Positions 34,741 to 46,339 of a DNA stretch of 64,000 nucleotides are shown piece after piece. Under the pieces are notes generated by a model. It did no database searches. It saw nothing but the letters and a program-made list of their open reading frames with translations, and was not told where the DNA came from. Position 1 is the first letter of the stretch. Every line of letters begins with the position of its first letter. The position numbers and the translations under genes are program-made. Location of the stretch: NCBI GenBank assembly GCA_035771175.1, contig CM069603.1, positions 26,016,286 to 26,080,285 of the forward strand, given 5' to 3'. The DNA comes from Paratinospora sagittata. Taxonomy: Eukaryota > Streptophyta > Magnoliopsida > Ranunculales > Menispermaceae.

Positions 34741-36830
34741 TCAACAACCCCTTTCAAACAACAATGTAATAGAAGGTACATTTTCTTTGTTTAATACAAT
34801 GGTGCATGTCTTATTTGATTTGGGTTCCACGCACTTCTTTCTATCTTTTGTATTGGTAAAACGTTTTGGCTTGCAACTTGAACCAACTAATATTACTATT
34901 TATGTCTGTCACGACCCACGATACGTGACGTCATGACCGGCACGGAACCCCTGGGTATACCCTCCGCCGATACACCCGGCGTCCCGTCAGCCTAACTTAA
35001 ACACAAATCCCAATACGAATAATCCTATATAAATATCCATCTAAACATGATCAACAGCAATAAATATTACATCTCCAAAAATACCAAGTATAAAATTCCA
35101 AAAGTTTAAATAATACAAAACCATACCTAACCATAAATTACATCCCATCTATGTGTTAAGTATATATAATAGGTGTTATCATGAACATAATATCAAAATA
35201 CAAAAAAATGTACAACACCTACATCAAAAAAATACTGAAGGGAATGCTCCGCAGTCAAGCCTTCCCTTTCCCCTTCTTATCAGAACCTGAAATGTTAAGG
35301 ATAAGGTGTGAGCTACAACAAGCTCAGTGAATGTCTTCTACAAGTGGCAATATACATGCATTTATGTAAAACATGGCAAGATCATAAAAGCATTTGAAAT
35401 AACATGGTGATAAATAAGATTACATACATGTCAATATAATGCATCATGTCATTACCGAAGACAATGCATATCATTTACTAACACCTCCTGAGCAAGGGCG
35501 ATCAAGGCCTGGGTTCGCGACACGCAGAGACCGATTCGATCAAACAATACTCGTATCTAATAGGATTCCTGGGGTCGTGTAGCTCATAAGATTGACTCAC
35601 TAAGACACGTACCATGTCTAAGCGATCTTATCTACACAAGCCATAAAATCCTCTGCAAGGTATACAACTAGGGATCACCGCAAGACTTACCAGAATTCCC
35701 AAAGGGAACCCCAACTAGGAGACCTCACAACCCAATTGATAACCCGACAAGACTATGCTCAAATTCATTTCATGAATCAATTAAAACATGCATATGACAT
35801 ATATATATATATATATATTTATCAATTTAAATCAATTTATGTAATACAATGCCACATATATGAAAACCAACAAGTAAAGAGAACACTCACAAATGATTGG
35901 CTAATCTTAGCAGATCCAAATCTAACCACAAAAGCACTAGGATGCCTCCAAAGCACTCCTATACACCTTGACCCCCAATTGGCCTAATCGGGTCACTTAG
36001 ATCAATATCAATCCATGCATGCTACATGGTTCGTACAATACTAAAATCAGTCCAAAGTATGATAAACAACCATGTTTAAACCTAATCCATAGCCAACTAA
36101 TGATTCTAGAATGGTTAAACCCATGAGCCAATTCCATATTGCTCGATTCAACAATTTAATATCCTAATTAGCGCACATTTAACCCAAATGTTCAGTTAAA
36201 AATCTTCTGGTAAAATTTCAGCTCAATCCAACGGTGGGATTGCGATATCCAACAGTTTGATAAAACTTGCTCAGGAATAGTGTTTGGAGTCTTATACCTC
36301 ATAGTAGACAACTCCGATCAAGATCTTCACCGTTCATAATGAATACCTATCAGAGAAGAATAAGCTGACAAACTTTCAGCTCAATCAGACCACGGATCTA
36401 GGAGATCAAGTCATTGATGTAATCGGTGACAGAAATTTCTTCTTCCATGGAGTGAGCTCCACTGATCCAAAACACCATTTTTGACATGTTTCGACGCCGA
36501 ACAGGTCTCCGATCATTTCGAGACTTTACGCATACATTAAACAACTTAAAAGCATGCAAAAACACTCAAACCAACACACATCGAGCATCAAATACTTATA
36601 CGCATACATATATGGGTACTCTACAGGTCAAAATGACGTCATCCTAAGATACAGGCTTTACAATGTCTCAACACCGATAGGACCTGGTACTGACATTAAT
36701 GAGAAATGTTTTAGATGTGAACTTAGAAAGTCAAGGCAGATAATTCATGCAAATCTCCTAGTCATGGTCATAGAATACTTTGACATCATTCTCGACATGG
36801 ACTAGCTGGCACCTTTGAACGCTAAGATTG
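34741..36830 (+). pseudogene. E element protease, split by solo LTR D1
   Basis: 34741-34906 encodes MVHVLFDLGSTHFFLSFVLV. Gypsy proteases have D-S-G at the active site; here it is D-L-G. After D1 the text resumes at 36668 with PIGPGTDINEKCFRCEL, then EYFDIILDMD and LAPLNAKIECLKK, the usual C-terminal part before reverse transcriptase. Removing D1 and one ATGTC copy restores the order of domains. Confidence 0.82.
34902..36667 (-). mobile_element. D1: solo LTR, TSD ATGTC
   Basis: LTR 34907-36662 (1756 bp); plus-strand edges TGTCACGACCC and GGCTTTACA, so element sense is minus. Exact ATGTC duplications at 34902-34906 and 36663-36667. Related to D2 (43315-45518), J (46340) and D3 (62621): all share GAGCTTG...AGCTCAC and a Tekay-like TGTYACGACCC/TGTAACGCCC terminus. 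(AT)n near 35797-35818. Frames 35736-35987 and 36554-36805 are partly LTR. Confidence 0.9.
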
Positions 36831-37011
36831 AATGTTTGAAGAAGCAAGTTCAGTTAACCTTGCCCACTGAGGAGATCGTCAAAATTCAAGGAAACAAAAG
36901 TTGGATACACAGCTTGACTGTCACATTTTCAAGGCATAGCTCCGAGCTCTATCCATTAGTGATGACAATGAACCATCATCACTATATCTTCTCGAACCAC
37001 ATGACATTCGG

Positions 37012-38330
37012 GTGATATCTGAATTCCCAACGATTTTCCTAAGTGACCTTGTTGGTCTACCTCTTATTCAGGAATTTGACTTGGAGATTAAGCTCGTACG
37101 GGGAATTAAACCTATCTCCATTCCACCATACAGAATTTCCAACGTCGAGCTGGTTGAATTAAATAAGCAACTAAAGGAATCAAAGAGTGCGGCCTTCATC
37201 AGAAAAAGTTCATCACCCTGGGGCGCTTCGGTTACGTTCGTCCGAAAAAAAGATGGTTCGTTACGATTTTGCATCGACTATCGCAAGTTGAATAACATAA
37301 CCATCAATAACAAATACCCACTAGCCAGGATCGATGACTTGTTCGACCAACTCAGAGATGCCAAATTCTTCTCTAAAATTGATCTATGATTTGACTGTCA
37401 TCAACTCTAGATCAAAAAGTCGGACATACACAAGACAGCTTTTATAACTCGGTATGGTCATTACAAGTTCCTCATCATACCATTCGGTCTAACAAACACA
37501 CCTACAACGTTCATGGATTTGATGAACCGCATCTTCAGACCATATTTAGATTGGCTTGTAGTGGTCTTTTTAAATGATATTCTGGTGACAAAGGAGGGCG
37601 ATAAGGCGCACGTGAGGATTGTTCTCCAGACCTTAAAAGACCATCAGTTATATGCAAAATTGAGTAAGAGAGAATTTTGGGCAAAGAAGGTTCAATTCCT
37701 TGGTCATGAGGTGTACCCTTAAAAAGTTGAAGTGGTATTAAATGGGAAGTAACCAATGAATGTTACTCAGATTCAAAGCTTTCTCGGCTTAGCTGGCTAT
37801 TACACACGCTTCATCAAAGATTTTTCCAAGATTGTTGAACCAAAAACCAAACTCACTGGGAAAGACATACGATTCATTTGGAATGCAGCCTGTGAATCGT
37901 CATTTCAGGAGTTGAAAAATCATCTCACAATAGCACCAGTACCAATAACTCGAAGGAGTGGAGTTTGATTTACACTATAAACCGACGCCTCCCTAAAAGG
38001 CTTCGGTGCAATACTAATGCAAAATGTCCAAGTTGTTGCATATGTCTCTCGACAACTAAATTCATGAGGGTAATTACCCTACACACGACTTGGAACTTGC
38101 AGTTATCGTGTTTGCACTGAAGATATGGCGACACTATCTATATGGTGAATGGTTCGAGGTCTTCTCAGATCACAAGATCCTCAAGTACATTTATACTCAA
38201 AGGGACCTCAACCTCCTCCAAAGAAGATGGTAGGAATTCTTGAAGGACTATGACTTTGAGTTATAATATCATTTAGGAAAGGCCAATGTTGTGGTTGATG
38301 CCCTAAGTAGAAAGTCATAAGCTACAACCT
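37012..38330 (+). pseudogene. E reverse transcriptase and RNase H, degenerate
   Basis: One plus frame from 37012 to about 38080 with several stops. RT text: [53 protein letters not shown] then a stop at 37387-37389, [23 protein letters not shown]. The catalytic FIDD box is FLND here, so the first catalytic Asp is Asn. The thumb/connection segment has QSFLGLAGYYTRFIKDFS (37756 on). RNase H begins TDASLKGFGAILMQ at 37984. It converted element RNA to DNA in the ancestor; this copy is dead. Confidence 0.85.
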
Positions 38331-38486
38331 GCATCCTCAACTTTGAAAAGGGAAAGTTGGCCACCGAGATGAAAAAATACAACTTACTGCTTATTGAGGA
38401 GGGTCAAACATCACGACTCACCCAATTAACTGTCAACTCTGAGCTTATTCAAAAAATCTCAACCGCTCAGGCCAGCGACCCCTTAG

Positions 38487-39480
38487 TTAATGGAGAATAT
38501 AGAACTCTTTCAAAGTGAACAAGACCTCCCACATTGGTGGGTCTCTGATGAAGGAGTGGTTTTCTACAAAAAATGTTTGTGTGTACCGAATGACCATGAG
38601 GTGCGAAAGGAGGTGCTCACCGAAATGCATTGTTCTAAGTTCACTATGCATCCTGGGGGAGATAAATTGTACAAGGATGTCAAGAGACAATTCTCTGGAA
38701 TGAAAAAGGCCATTGCAGATTTTGTCGCAATATGTCTCACTTGTCAGCAAGTAAAGGCAGAACACAGACTCTCTTCCGGACTTCTCTAGCCTTTTACCTA
38801 TTAGAGAATGGAAGTGGGAAAACATAGCAATGGAGTTTTTCACTACTCTACCCTGGAATAAAATAGGACAAGATGTCATCTCGTTTATCATCAACAGACA
38901 TACGAAGGTTGCACACTTCATACCAATCAAGTCTATAAATAACCTTGCCAAGTTAGTAAAGTTATATGAAAGAGAGATCGTATGCCTTCATGGTATTCCA
39001 CTTACGATCATATGTGATTGAGACCCTCGATTCACATATTGCGTCTGGCAAAGTTTCCAGAGAAGAATGGGCACCAAAATTACCATGAGCACAACATTAC
39101 ACCTTCAGACCGATGACCAGTCAGAGTGGTTGATCCAGATTTTTGAGGATATGCTACGATGTTGCGCATGAGACTTTCACGACGGATGGGAAAAATATTT
39201 ACACTTGGCTGAGTTTACGTACAACAATAACTACCAATCCAGTATTGGGATGGCACCATATGAGGCCCTCTATGGTCGCGCTTGCACATCTTCGATATGC
39301 TGGTTGGATATGGCAGATCATCCTCAGTTTAGGCCAGAACTAGTTCAAGAAACCTCTAAGAAGATTGAACTAGTAAAAGAAAGGCTTCATGTGGCACAAA
39401 GTAGACACAAAAGTTATGCCAACAAACGGAGACAACCCCTCGAGTTTAAGGTCGGGAACTATGTTTTTCTGAAGGTTTAA
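38487..39480 (+). pseudogene. E integrase, degenerate
   Basis: Plus-strand text: zinc-binding part with MHCSKFTMHPGGDKLYKDVK and CLTCQQVKAEH (38625-38765), then the core from 38830 (ISFIINRHTKVAHFIPI, LHGIPLTIICD, then stop), and YNNNYQSSIGMAPYEALYGR (39215-39290), AQSRHKSYANKRR, FKVGNYVFLKV. Stops at about 38787, 39019 and 39478 and two frame changes. The order is that of Tekay/Del chromoviruses. Minus frame 38487-38951 is a shadow. Confidence 0.83.
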
Positions 39481-39879
39481 CCTACAAGGGGTGTCAGATA
39501 GTTCAGAATTAAAGGGAAGCTATCTTCAGGGTATGTCGGCCTGTTTGAGATCATCAAACTTATTGGAGACTTAGGCTATCAACTATCCTTTCCCCCATTC
39601 ATGTCCAAGGTTCTCAACATTTTCCATGTATCCATGCTACGGAAGTACCATCCTGACCCTTTGCATGTTGTTCCTCTGGTTGAAGTTCAAATTGAGGAAA
39701 AGAACAAATATCAGGAAAAATCAGTAAAAATTTTAGATAGGAAGACTCAGGAATTAAGGCGTCGTAATATTCCATTAGTAAAAGTACTTTGGGATCACCA
39801 TGGAATAGAAGAAGCAACGGAGAAACTAGAAGAAACAATCAAACAAAAATACCTTGATTTGTTTCCTAACAGTAATTGA
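39481..39879 (+). pseudogene. E integrase C-terminus with chromodomain-like end
   Basis: NIFHVSMLRKYHPDP opens a 92-codon frame (39601-39879). After it come VKILDRKTQELRRRNIPLVK and VLWDHHGIEEATEKLEETIK, the region that in Tekay elements forms a chromodomain guiding insertion into heterochromatin; one tryptophan of the usual EEATWE is replaced. It ends YLDLFPNSN then a stop at 39877-39879. Confidence 0.83.
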
Positions 39880-40130
39880 TGATGTGATGTATTTATTATT
39901 CACTTATCAATGAAATTATCTAACTTCCTCTATAATGTGTTAATACCTTATTTCATTTAACTAACCATGCAAATGTCTGATAACGGCACAGATAGGAGTA
40001 AACCACCATGTTCTCAATGGCCTGCTTGGCAACCTTCAGGGGATCCCCAAAGCCAAGAACCCACAGCCATGTATTTCTTTAGATCACCCTCGTCCTCAAT
40101 GGCCTGCTAAGGTTTCCTTTAGCCGAGCGT

Positions 40131-40502
40131 CCATGGATATTTCATGAAGAAATCATTCCCCCAGGACCTGTTCTGAACAATCCCGTCCCCTCATCCTGGC
40201 AGGACCTTCTACCAAAACCACTAGGCCAACGGGTGCAGGCAAAAGCTCAAAAAAGTGTACCACCACCACCGCTGCCGTTGAGATTCAATATCCCTCGGAG
40301 CCCCACACTACCATCTGTCATGCAACTGTCAGAACCCTCCGAGGACGAATCAAGCTTAATTTTCTCTCCATTCTAAGACGGTGTCAATAATTCAACGAGT
40401 GAAAGCATGGTTCAGGGACCTTATCACTCACGTCCTGAGCCAATTGTTGGAAATCGAAGATTAAGCAGCGGGTCTCAAGGAGATAGCAATCAGGATAACT
40501 GA
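40131..40502 (+). pseudogene. Small Pro/Ser-rich ORF between E integrase and 3' LTR
   Basis: One plus frame stays open from about 40131 (PWIFHEEIIPPG) for 81 codons to TAA at 40374-40376, then 41 more codons to TGA at 40500-40502, 27 bases before the polypurine tract. It is rich in Pro and Ser (VPPPPLPLRFN, SEPSEDESSLIF). No known domain. No start codon is obvious. Upstream, CTCAATGGCCTGCT occurs twice (40013 and 40096). Could be a decayed extra ORF or chance. Confidence 0.35.
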
Positions 40503-40528
40503 CTGAATTTCAAGGGTGAAGTTCTATT

Positions 40529-40541
40529 AAAGGGGGTAGAG
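40529..40541 (+). promoter_or_regulatory. Polypurine tract of E
   Basis: AAAGGGGGTAGAG directly before the 3' LTR start TGTAAT at 40542, the usual Tekay form. Confidence 0.88.
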
Positions 40542-40754
40542 TGTAATTGTTGGCCCAGATTATAGTCCAAGAGGGGCAGTGAATTGGACTTTGCAGATTT
40601 TCGTGAAATCTTACTAAACACTTAATGGCTAAGATAAACAATTAAACAAAGTGCAAGCAAAGTAAATAATGGACACATTGATTTAGAGTGGTTCAGTTTC
40701 TTCAAAGTGTACCTCCACTACTTGACCTCCCCAGTCAAGATTTCTCAATCATCT

Positions 40755-40895
40755 ACTAACTTTGACCCAACTTACGACTGTGAATCAAACCGTTACAACT
40801 CTATCCAACTTATGGGTGTGGATCCTACCTAACTTTGATCCAACTTGCGGGTGTGGATTCTACCTAATTTTGATTCAACCTACGAGTGTGCATGG
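40755..40895 (-). repeat. Leader hairpin array, C2
   Basis: Units around AACTTGCGGGTGT with ATCC/GGAT, GATCC/GGATT and GATTC arms; more decayed than in C1. Confidence 0.7.
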
Positions 40896-41559
40896 AACCG
40901 TTACAAACACCGACCTCCGGTTAGGAGCTTTCCCAATTGGCTAACCATCCAATTTCAATACAAATGTGTTTCCAAAGATGGAAAGATTGTTCTATACCAA
41001 ACAACTCTCAATCGAAGTACAAATAAGAATGAATACCTTCCAAATGATATGCAACCAAAGTATGTAATATGGTGTACAAGTTGTGATGAAGGAAGGAACT
41101 CTTGGATTTTGATTGAGAAATAATGAAGATGAAGTGCACAATCAAAAACTCTTTTCTTGATCACTTGAAATCCCTTGAAAGATGTCTTCTCAAAAATGAA
41201 GATTTAATGCATAGGAGATTTCTTCAAAATGATTTGTAAACTTGAAAAACCAACTAGAAAAGCTTGGATGAAGTACTTGAATAAATTGAAGAACTTGGAG
41301 AACTTGAAAGATTTTCTTCTCAAAGATGGAAAATCAAAAACAACTCAAGCACTCATTTGAAACTTGTTTTCCTTTTGAAAGACGTGGAGAACTAATTTTA
41401 GCACAAGTTTCTTTCTTTCAAAAATTTTACAAAAGGTTGCTCATAATGAGCTAAGGAACATATTTATAGAAAAATATTTTCAAAAAATTAAGCACCTCGG
41501 TTCTATAGACAGAACCAAGTTTCTTTTCAAAATGAACTTGAAAACAGTTCTTTGCTTTC

Positions 41560-41880
41560 AACGCCGAAGCGCGTTTTCGTTGAGAGAAACGTGTTTCTGT
41601 GTGAAATTCCAAAATTGCCCAAAAAGCATGAAACATGTTTCTCTGAGAGGAAACGCGTTTCTGTGTGCATTTCCCAAGGGAACAATTCAAGGAATTTTGA
41701 GGAAATGAAAATTTTCACTAAGTCCAAAACAAGAACACGTTTTTTCAATAGGAAACACGTTTTTGCTTGACTGAATGAAATTTTTACCAAGTCCATACGT
41801 GAAACGTGTTTCTGTGATACATAGAAACTTAAACATGTTTTTTTTATATGTGTGCAATCAAAACATGTTTTCTCGATCGA
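41560..41880 (-). repeat. U3 palindrome array, C2
   Basis: GAAACGTGTTTC (41586), GAAACATGTTTC (41630-41641), GAAACGCGTTTC (41650-41661), GAAACGTGTTTC (41801-41812) and weaker copies, with different centres from the equivalent units of C1. Confidence 0.85.
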
Positions 41881-43309
41881 ACAAGTATAAATACACTTGG
41901 ATACACTGAATTTTATCATATTGAAGAATGAACAAGTGTTAAACTCATTATAGATGAAAAGTCAAACTTTTGACTAAATTTGAAATCGATTTGACTTTAA
42001 AAAATGGTTGACTTTTTCAAACAAAAGTTAAATACATTCAACTCATCTTCAAAACAATACAATTGAAGTGATTTTATGATCAAAACACAAATCAAGATAA
42101 TTTTGATCAAACAAACAAAAAATTGACTTTCGGTCAAAACATTTGACTTCGCAAAAATAAGAATGATTTTGAGATATGATGCATGCATAGACTTTGGCTG
42201 ACACAAGTAGAAAGTATTCTACAGCCTTATGGAATCAAAGCAACTACATTACATAGATGTGATCTTGATCGTCCGATTACTTTTATCCACTTCGAGCTTT
42301 GACTTTGACTTTTTTGTTGACTTTATAGATATGATAATTTCAGTACTAAAACACATTAGTCAAAGTGATTAGTATGCAAAGAATTTTGTTCGCAATCATC
42401 AAAACATACATGGGTGAGGGTCAATAATTCAACAGTAATACCCCCGATTTAGACCCAAAAAAAAATGGATGTCAAAACGTTCTGGTATGTTAGAACGTAC
42501 TGTGGAGGGAATGTTCTATGGACGGAACTTTTCGTGAACAGAATGTTATGATACCCCACCCCTTTAAATGGGGGTTCCCCTCCCCCTTATTTGCACCATC
42601 CCAACTCCCCATCCCTCTCCCCCCTTAAGGTACTCTTTCCCACCTCTATTTTGAGACTCTCTCTCTTAGAGACCCTCTCTCTATTGTGTAGTGCGAAGCT
42701 GCTATTCTGGGTGAAGAACACTGATCTAGGAGCGTGCAAGTTTGAAGGTGGGAACAAAATATAGGTTTGCGTGTCTTATGACTATTTTATAAAGTTTTCA
42801 TACATTTATCATTATGTCTGACATTCACTTAGACTACATTATTATAGTCACCATTACAGTTGTTATTCACTTAGACTGTACCAGTCATGTTTCTACCTTG
42901 ACATATGGAATTAATGTATTACACCATTACTCTGCTAAATTAGCAATTGATTTAATTAATTAGACTCAATCTTGTCCTTAGTAACTTTGAATAGTGAACG
43001 GGAGGCAACTTGCAGCTCTAGAAGACTTGGTATTTAAGAGGGCCCATTGTGACCTCACCTCTCAGCCTGGGGACTAGTCTGGTTGATTTTATTGAGAGTT
43101 ATTCACTCTGTGAAGGTAATTCTAGATGTCCAAATGATGCACGTTGGTATGGCCGATCCTGATAGGCATCACCAGGCGCTGCCAAATCATGCTCGATGTA
43201 AACCCGAGACTGAACCTTCACGCACGTATTTGTGCATTAGAATTATGCATGAAAGTTTGTAGACAACATGACCTAGGGATGTAAGTCGCTCGAGGCCTAA
43301 TGATTTATT

Positions 43310-45523
43310 ACTGGTGTAACGCCCGTACTTTAGGATGATGTCATCACAATCCATAGTGTAACCGGATGCGCATATGTGTGTGTGTTTATACGTGGTTTCG
43401 ATTCCGTAGGTTCGTGTCTTGTGCCTAAATGGGCAAGAGGATGTTAAAAACGCGTCGAGAGCTTGTTTTTACATAGCAATCGGCCTATTATTCGCAAAAT
43501 TTTGTTGTGTATTGAGTACGTAGTGGTTAAGTGAAAATGGGATGTTCTGGACAAGGGGAAGCGCGCTCCTAAAGATAAGAAGCGTGCTCCTTGCGTCACC
43601 GAGAGTTATGTTTTGTCAGTACATCGAGGAAGCGCACTTCTGTTGCTCAGGCCAAGAACAAATTAAGTTTCAGGAAAGAGAAAAGCACACTCCTCGAGGG
43701 AAGAAGCGCACTCCTTATGTTCTAGGCGATTTTTTTTAAAAAAAAATTGTGGGGCCACTCCACCACTTATAAACCCATGGGCACGATTTTTCTCTCATTT
43801 GCAAGTGTTCTCTGGTTTTCTTCAGTTGGAGAGAAGATAGAAAAGAGGGTTTGAAAGAGATTGAGCAAGGGTTTGGATTTATTGGCTTCCAAGGTATAAA
43901 TCCACACCTCTTACCTTTTTAATCTTGCTTCCTTGGTTGAGTAGCATCACATAGTTTGTTTTGGGAGTGTTTGCTACTGTATTTTCTGGGTTTGAGACCT
44001 AGTTCTGGGTTTCATAGCTTGAGCTTGACTTAGGTCTTGCATGTCACCTATGTGGTTTACATTGGAGTCCTTGAACACACCCTAGGTTGGTTTTGATGAA
44101 GGCATGGCTATGGTGGACTTATGCTCATTTCTTTGGTCCAACTACGAGGGTTTTGGTTCTCATATTTTGGGAACCAGCTGGGATTTTGATTTCTTAGTGA
44201 GCATTGATGTATTTGTGGCTACCTAGGGTTGGATTGATGTGTAATGGTCTATTTGGATTGAGAATGCATGGAATTTGATGTGGGTTTGTTCATAGAATTT
44301 GTATTTGGCATTCTCTTGGGTTGGATGTGATTTAATTGTGTGTTTTATGGCTTGAATGAGCTATAATTATTGGCACATGGGTGCAGCCATGTTAGAGTTA
44401 AGTGTTGGCATGTAAATTAGGGCTTAAATCATTATTTTTGGCATGTATATGGACTGTTATTAATGGATGTATGAACCTAAATTGTATGCAGGGTTTGTGG
44501 ATGATCCAAGTGTCCTAATTGTTCCAATTGAGAGGTAATTACATGATTTAGATGTTGCTTTTCATTGAAGGATCAATGGTAGCATCCTAGTGCTTATTTT
44601 GGTTGGAATTGGATTGGCTAATCTAGCCAATTGACTGTGAGTGTTTCTTTCCAATTGGTTTCTATTTGTGGCATTGTAGTATAGGGAATGTTTTGAATGG
44701 ATATTTATGTGTAATGCTTGTTTTAATGATTCATGAAATGGATTTGAACATAAGCATGAAGGGTTAGCAATAGGTGCATCTACTAGCTGGGATTTTAGGG
44801 AATCTCATGAGCTAGAATGTGATCTCTAGTTGTGGACCTAGTAGAGGATTTTATGGCTTGTGTTGATAGGATTGCCTAGGCATGAAAAGTGACTTCGGTG
44901 GGCTGATCCTATTAGCTACAAAACCCCAGGAATCCTAATAGAATACGAGTATGTGATGTCAGATTGGGTGTTGGGTGTCGCAAACTTAGGCCCTTGATCG
45001 CTTCTTACTCAGGAGGTGGATTAGGATGGCATATTGCATGTTTGAAAATGGAAATGCATTGATAGATTATTGTCATGGATGCATTATATTTCAACATGTA
45101 TATGATATTTGTATAAATGCATATATATTGCCACTTGTAGAAAACATTCACGGAGCTTGTTGTAGCTCACACCTCCTCCTTATCATTTCAGGTTCATATA
45201 GGAAGGGGAAAGAGAAGGCTTAACTGTGGAGCACTTCCTGTGGTCTTTTTGTGATGTAGGTGGTAGTTGTTCATGTTGTATTGTGTTTTTGAGACTATGT
45301 ACATGATAACACCTATTGTAAATATTTAACACTTAGATGGGTTGTATTTATTTGGGAAATTCTTATTTTGATGATGTTTATGATTTAGATTATTGTTGTT
45401 TGAGGATATTTTTAGCAGGTCGTTTATGTTGAGGTTGAACAGGACGTCGGGGGTATCAAGGGAGGATATACCCGGGGTTCTATGTCGGTCATGACATCAC
45501 AGGTTGTGGGTCGTGACAACTGG
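43310..45523 (+). mobile_element. D2: solo LTR, TSD ACTGG
   Basis: LTR 43315-45518 (2204 bp), TGTAACGCCCGTACTT to GGGTCGTGACA, exact ACTGG duplications at 43310-43314 and 45519-45523. Contains five AAGCGCGCTCCT-type motifs (43559-43715), TATAAA at 43768-43773, and GAGCTTGTTGTAGCTC near 45154. Frames 43542-43739 and 45026-45223 are LTR. Confidence 0.93.
43559..43773 (+). promoter_or_regulatory. Palindrome array and TATA box of D2
   Basis: AAGCGCGCTCCT (43559), AAGCGTGCTCCT (43580), AAGCGCACTTCT (43630), AAGCACACTCCT (43683), AAGCGCACTCCT (43704), then TATAAA (43768-43773). Confidence 0.8.
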
Positions 45524-46209
45524 CCCATAAATTTCCACCTAGTTAAGTCAACCTTAGGCAGTACATCTTTGTTGTATACTTCATTGTGTTAGCCAGAAGA
45601 AAATGTACAGACTGGGTTGTCCCTTATTATTATGTCATTCGACAATATGTAAATTTTCCCTAGAGATGGACTTACAGTGTGAACCCATAACGAATTGCCC
45701 TAGAGGTGGAAAACTGTACGTAAACCCAAGATGATACATGGCCACAAACCCTTATGAGACTTGCATTATGGATGTCTACTGGTTCATGATATTGTACATT
45801 GTTGATGATGTTATGTTGTGTCTATCTAATGATTATGATTGGGATATTATCTTTATTAATTGTCCTAATCCACGAAATATTTATTTTACCCACTAGGCGA
45901 TAGCTCATCCCGTTGTTAACTGTTTTTAGGAGCTTAAGGTGGAACTGGGCGGAGGTACATGGGCCCTAGTTTTGTAACCCCTGACTTCACTGTTTAAGTA
46001 GTTAGGGTGATGTTTGAGGAGCATGTTCCCTTGAATTGGCAGTCAATAGGTTGCCCTTATTTTGTACACTAAAACAATTGTAATCAATGAAAAGAAACTT
46101 GTCCCTATGTTGTGTTTCAGCGCATCTGATTTTTGTTGTAACTGCATCACACCACGCCTATGAGTGTTCCGCCGGTCTAGGCTCATCTGGACGGAGTGTC
46201 ACAACATAA

Positions 46210-46339
46210 GTTAATGTCTCAGCAACAGGGTATTCAATATCATCAATTAGTGATTGTGAGGCTGATGGAGATGATGATGATGATGATGATGACAACAACA
46301 ACGATGGCCATGACGATGACTCAACACAAGCACCAGATG
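46210..46339 (+). pseudogene. Asp-rich coding relic left of LTR J
   Basis: Plus frame after TAA at 46207 reads ATGYSISSISDCEADG, eight Asp, NNNDGHDDDSTQAPD, ending where LTR J begins at 46340. Joined across J it would run in frame into 56924 onwards. Too short to name; may be the left part of the coding tail at 56924-57798 or of a relative. Confidence 0.4.

Larger units (their letters stand above)
40543..42439 (-). mobile_element. C2: solo LTR of copia family C, TSD GTAAT
   Basis: LTR 40548-42434 (1887 bp), edges TGTTGGCCCAGATT and AATTCAACA, with exact GTAAT duplications at 40543-40547 and 42435-42439. It sits six bases inside the E 3' LTR. Carries the leader hairpins (40755-40895), TATAAATA on minus at 41461-41468 and the palindrome array (41560-41880). 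Confidence 0.93.
40542..46203 (+). mobile_element. E: 3' LTR, split by solo LTRs C2 and D2
   Basis: Begins TGTAAT at 40542, is broken by C2 after six bases, resumes ACCCCCGATTTAGACCC at 42440, is broken again by D2 at 43315, and ends GGACGGAGTGTCACA at 46203. Net length about 1561 bp. U3 has ACGTTCT (42478-42484)/AGAACGT (42492-42498) and further GAATGTTC-type motifs. Right flank ACATA (46204-46208); no matching left flank or 5' LTR found in the window. Confidence 0.82.

Noticed and set aside
38487..38951. 154-codon minus-strand frame
   Set aside because: Opposite the E integrase; the plus strand has clear integrase motifs.
46263..46300. GAT trinucleotide run as a microsatellite only
   Set aside because: It is in frame with flanking open sequence and has a similar Asp-rich counterpart at 56930-56960, so I treat it as coding relic.
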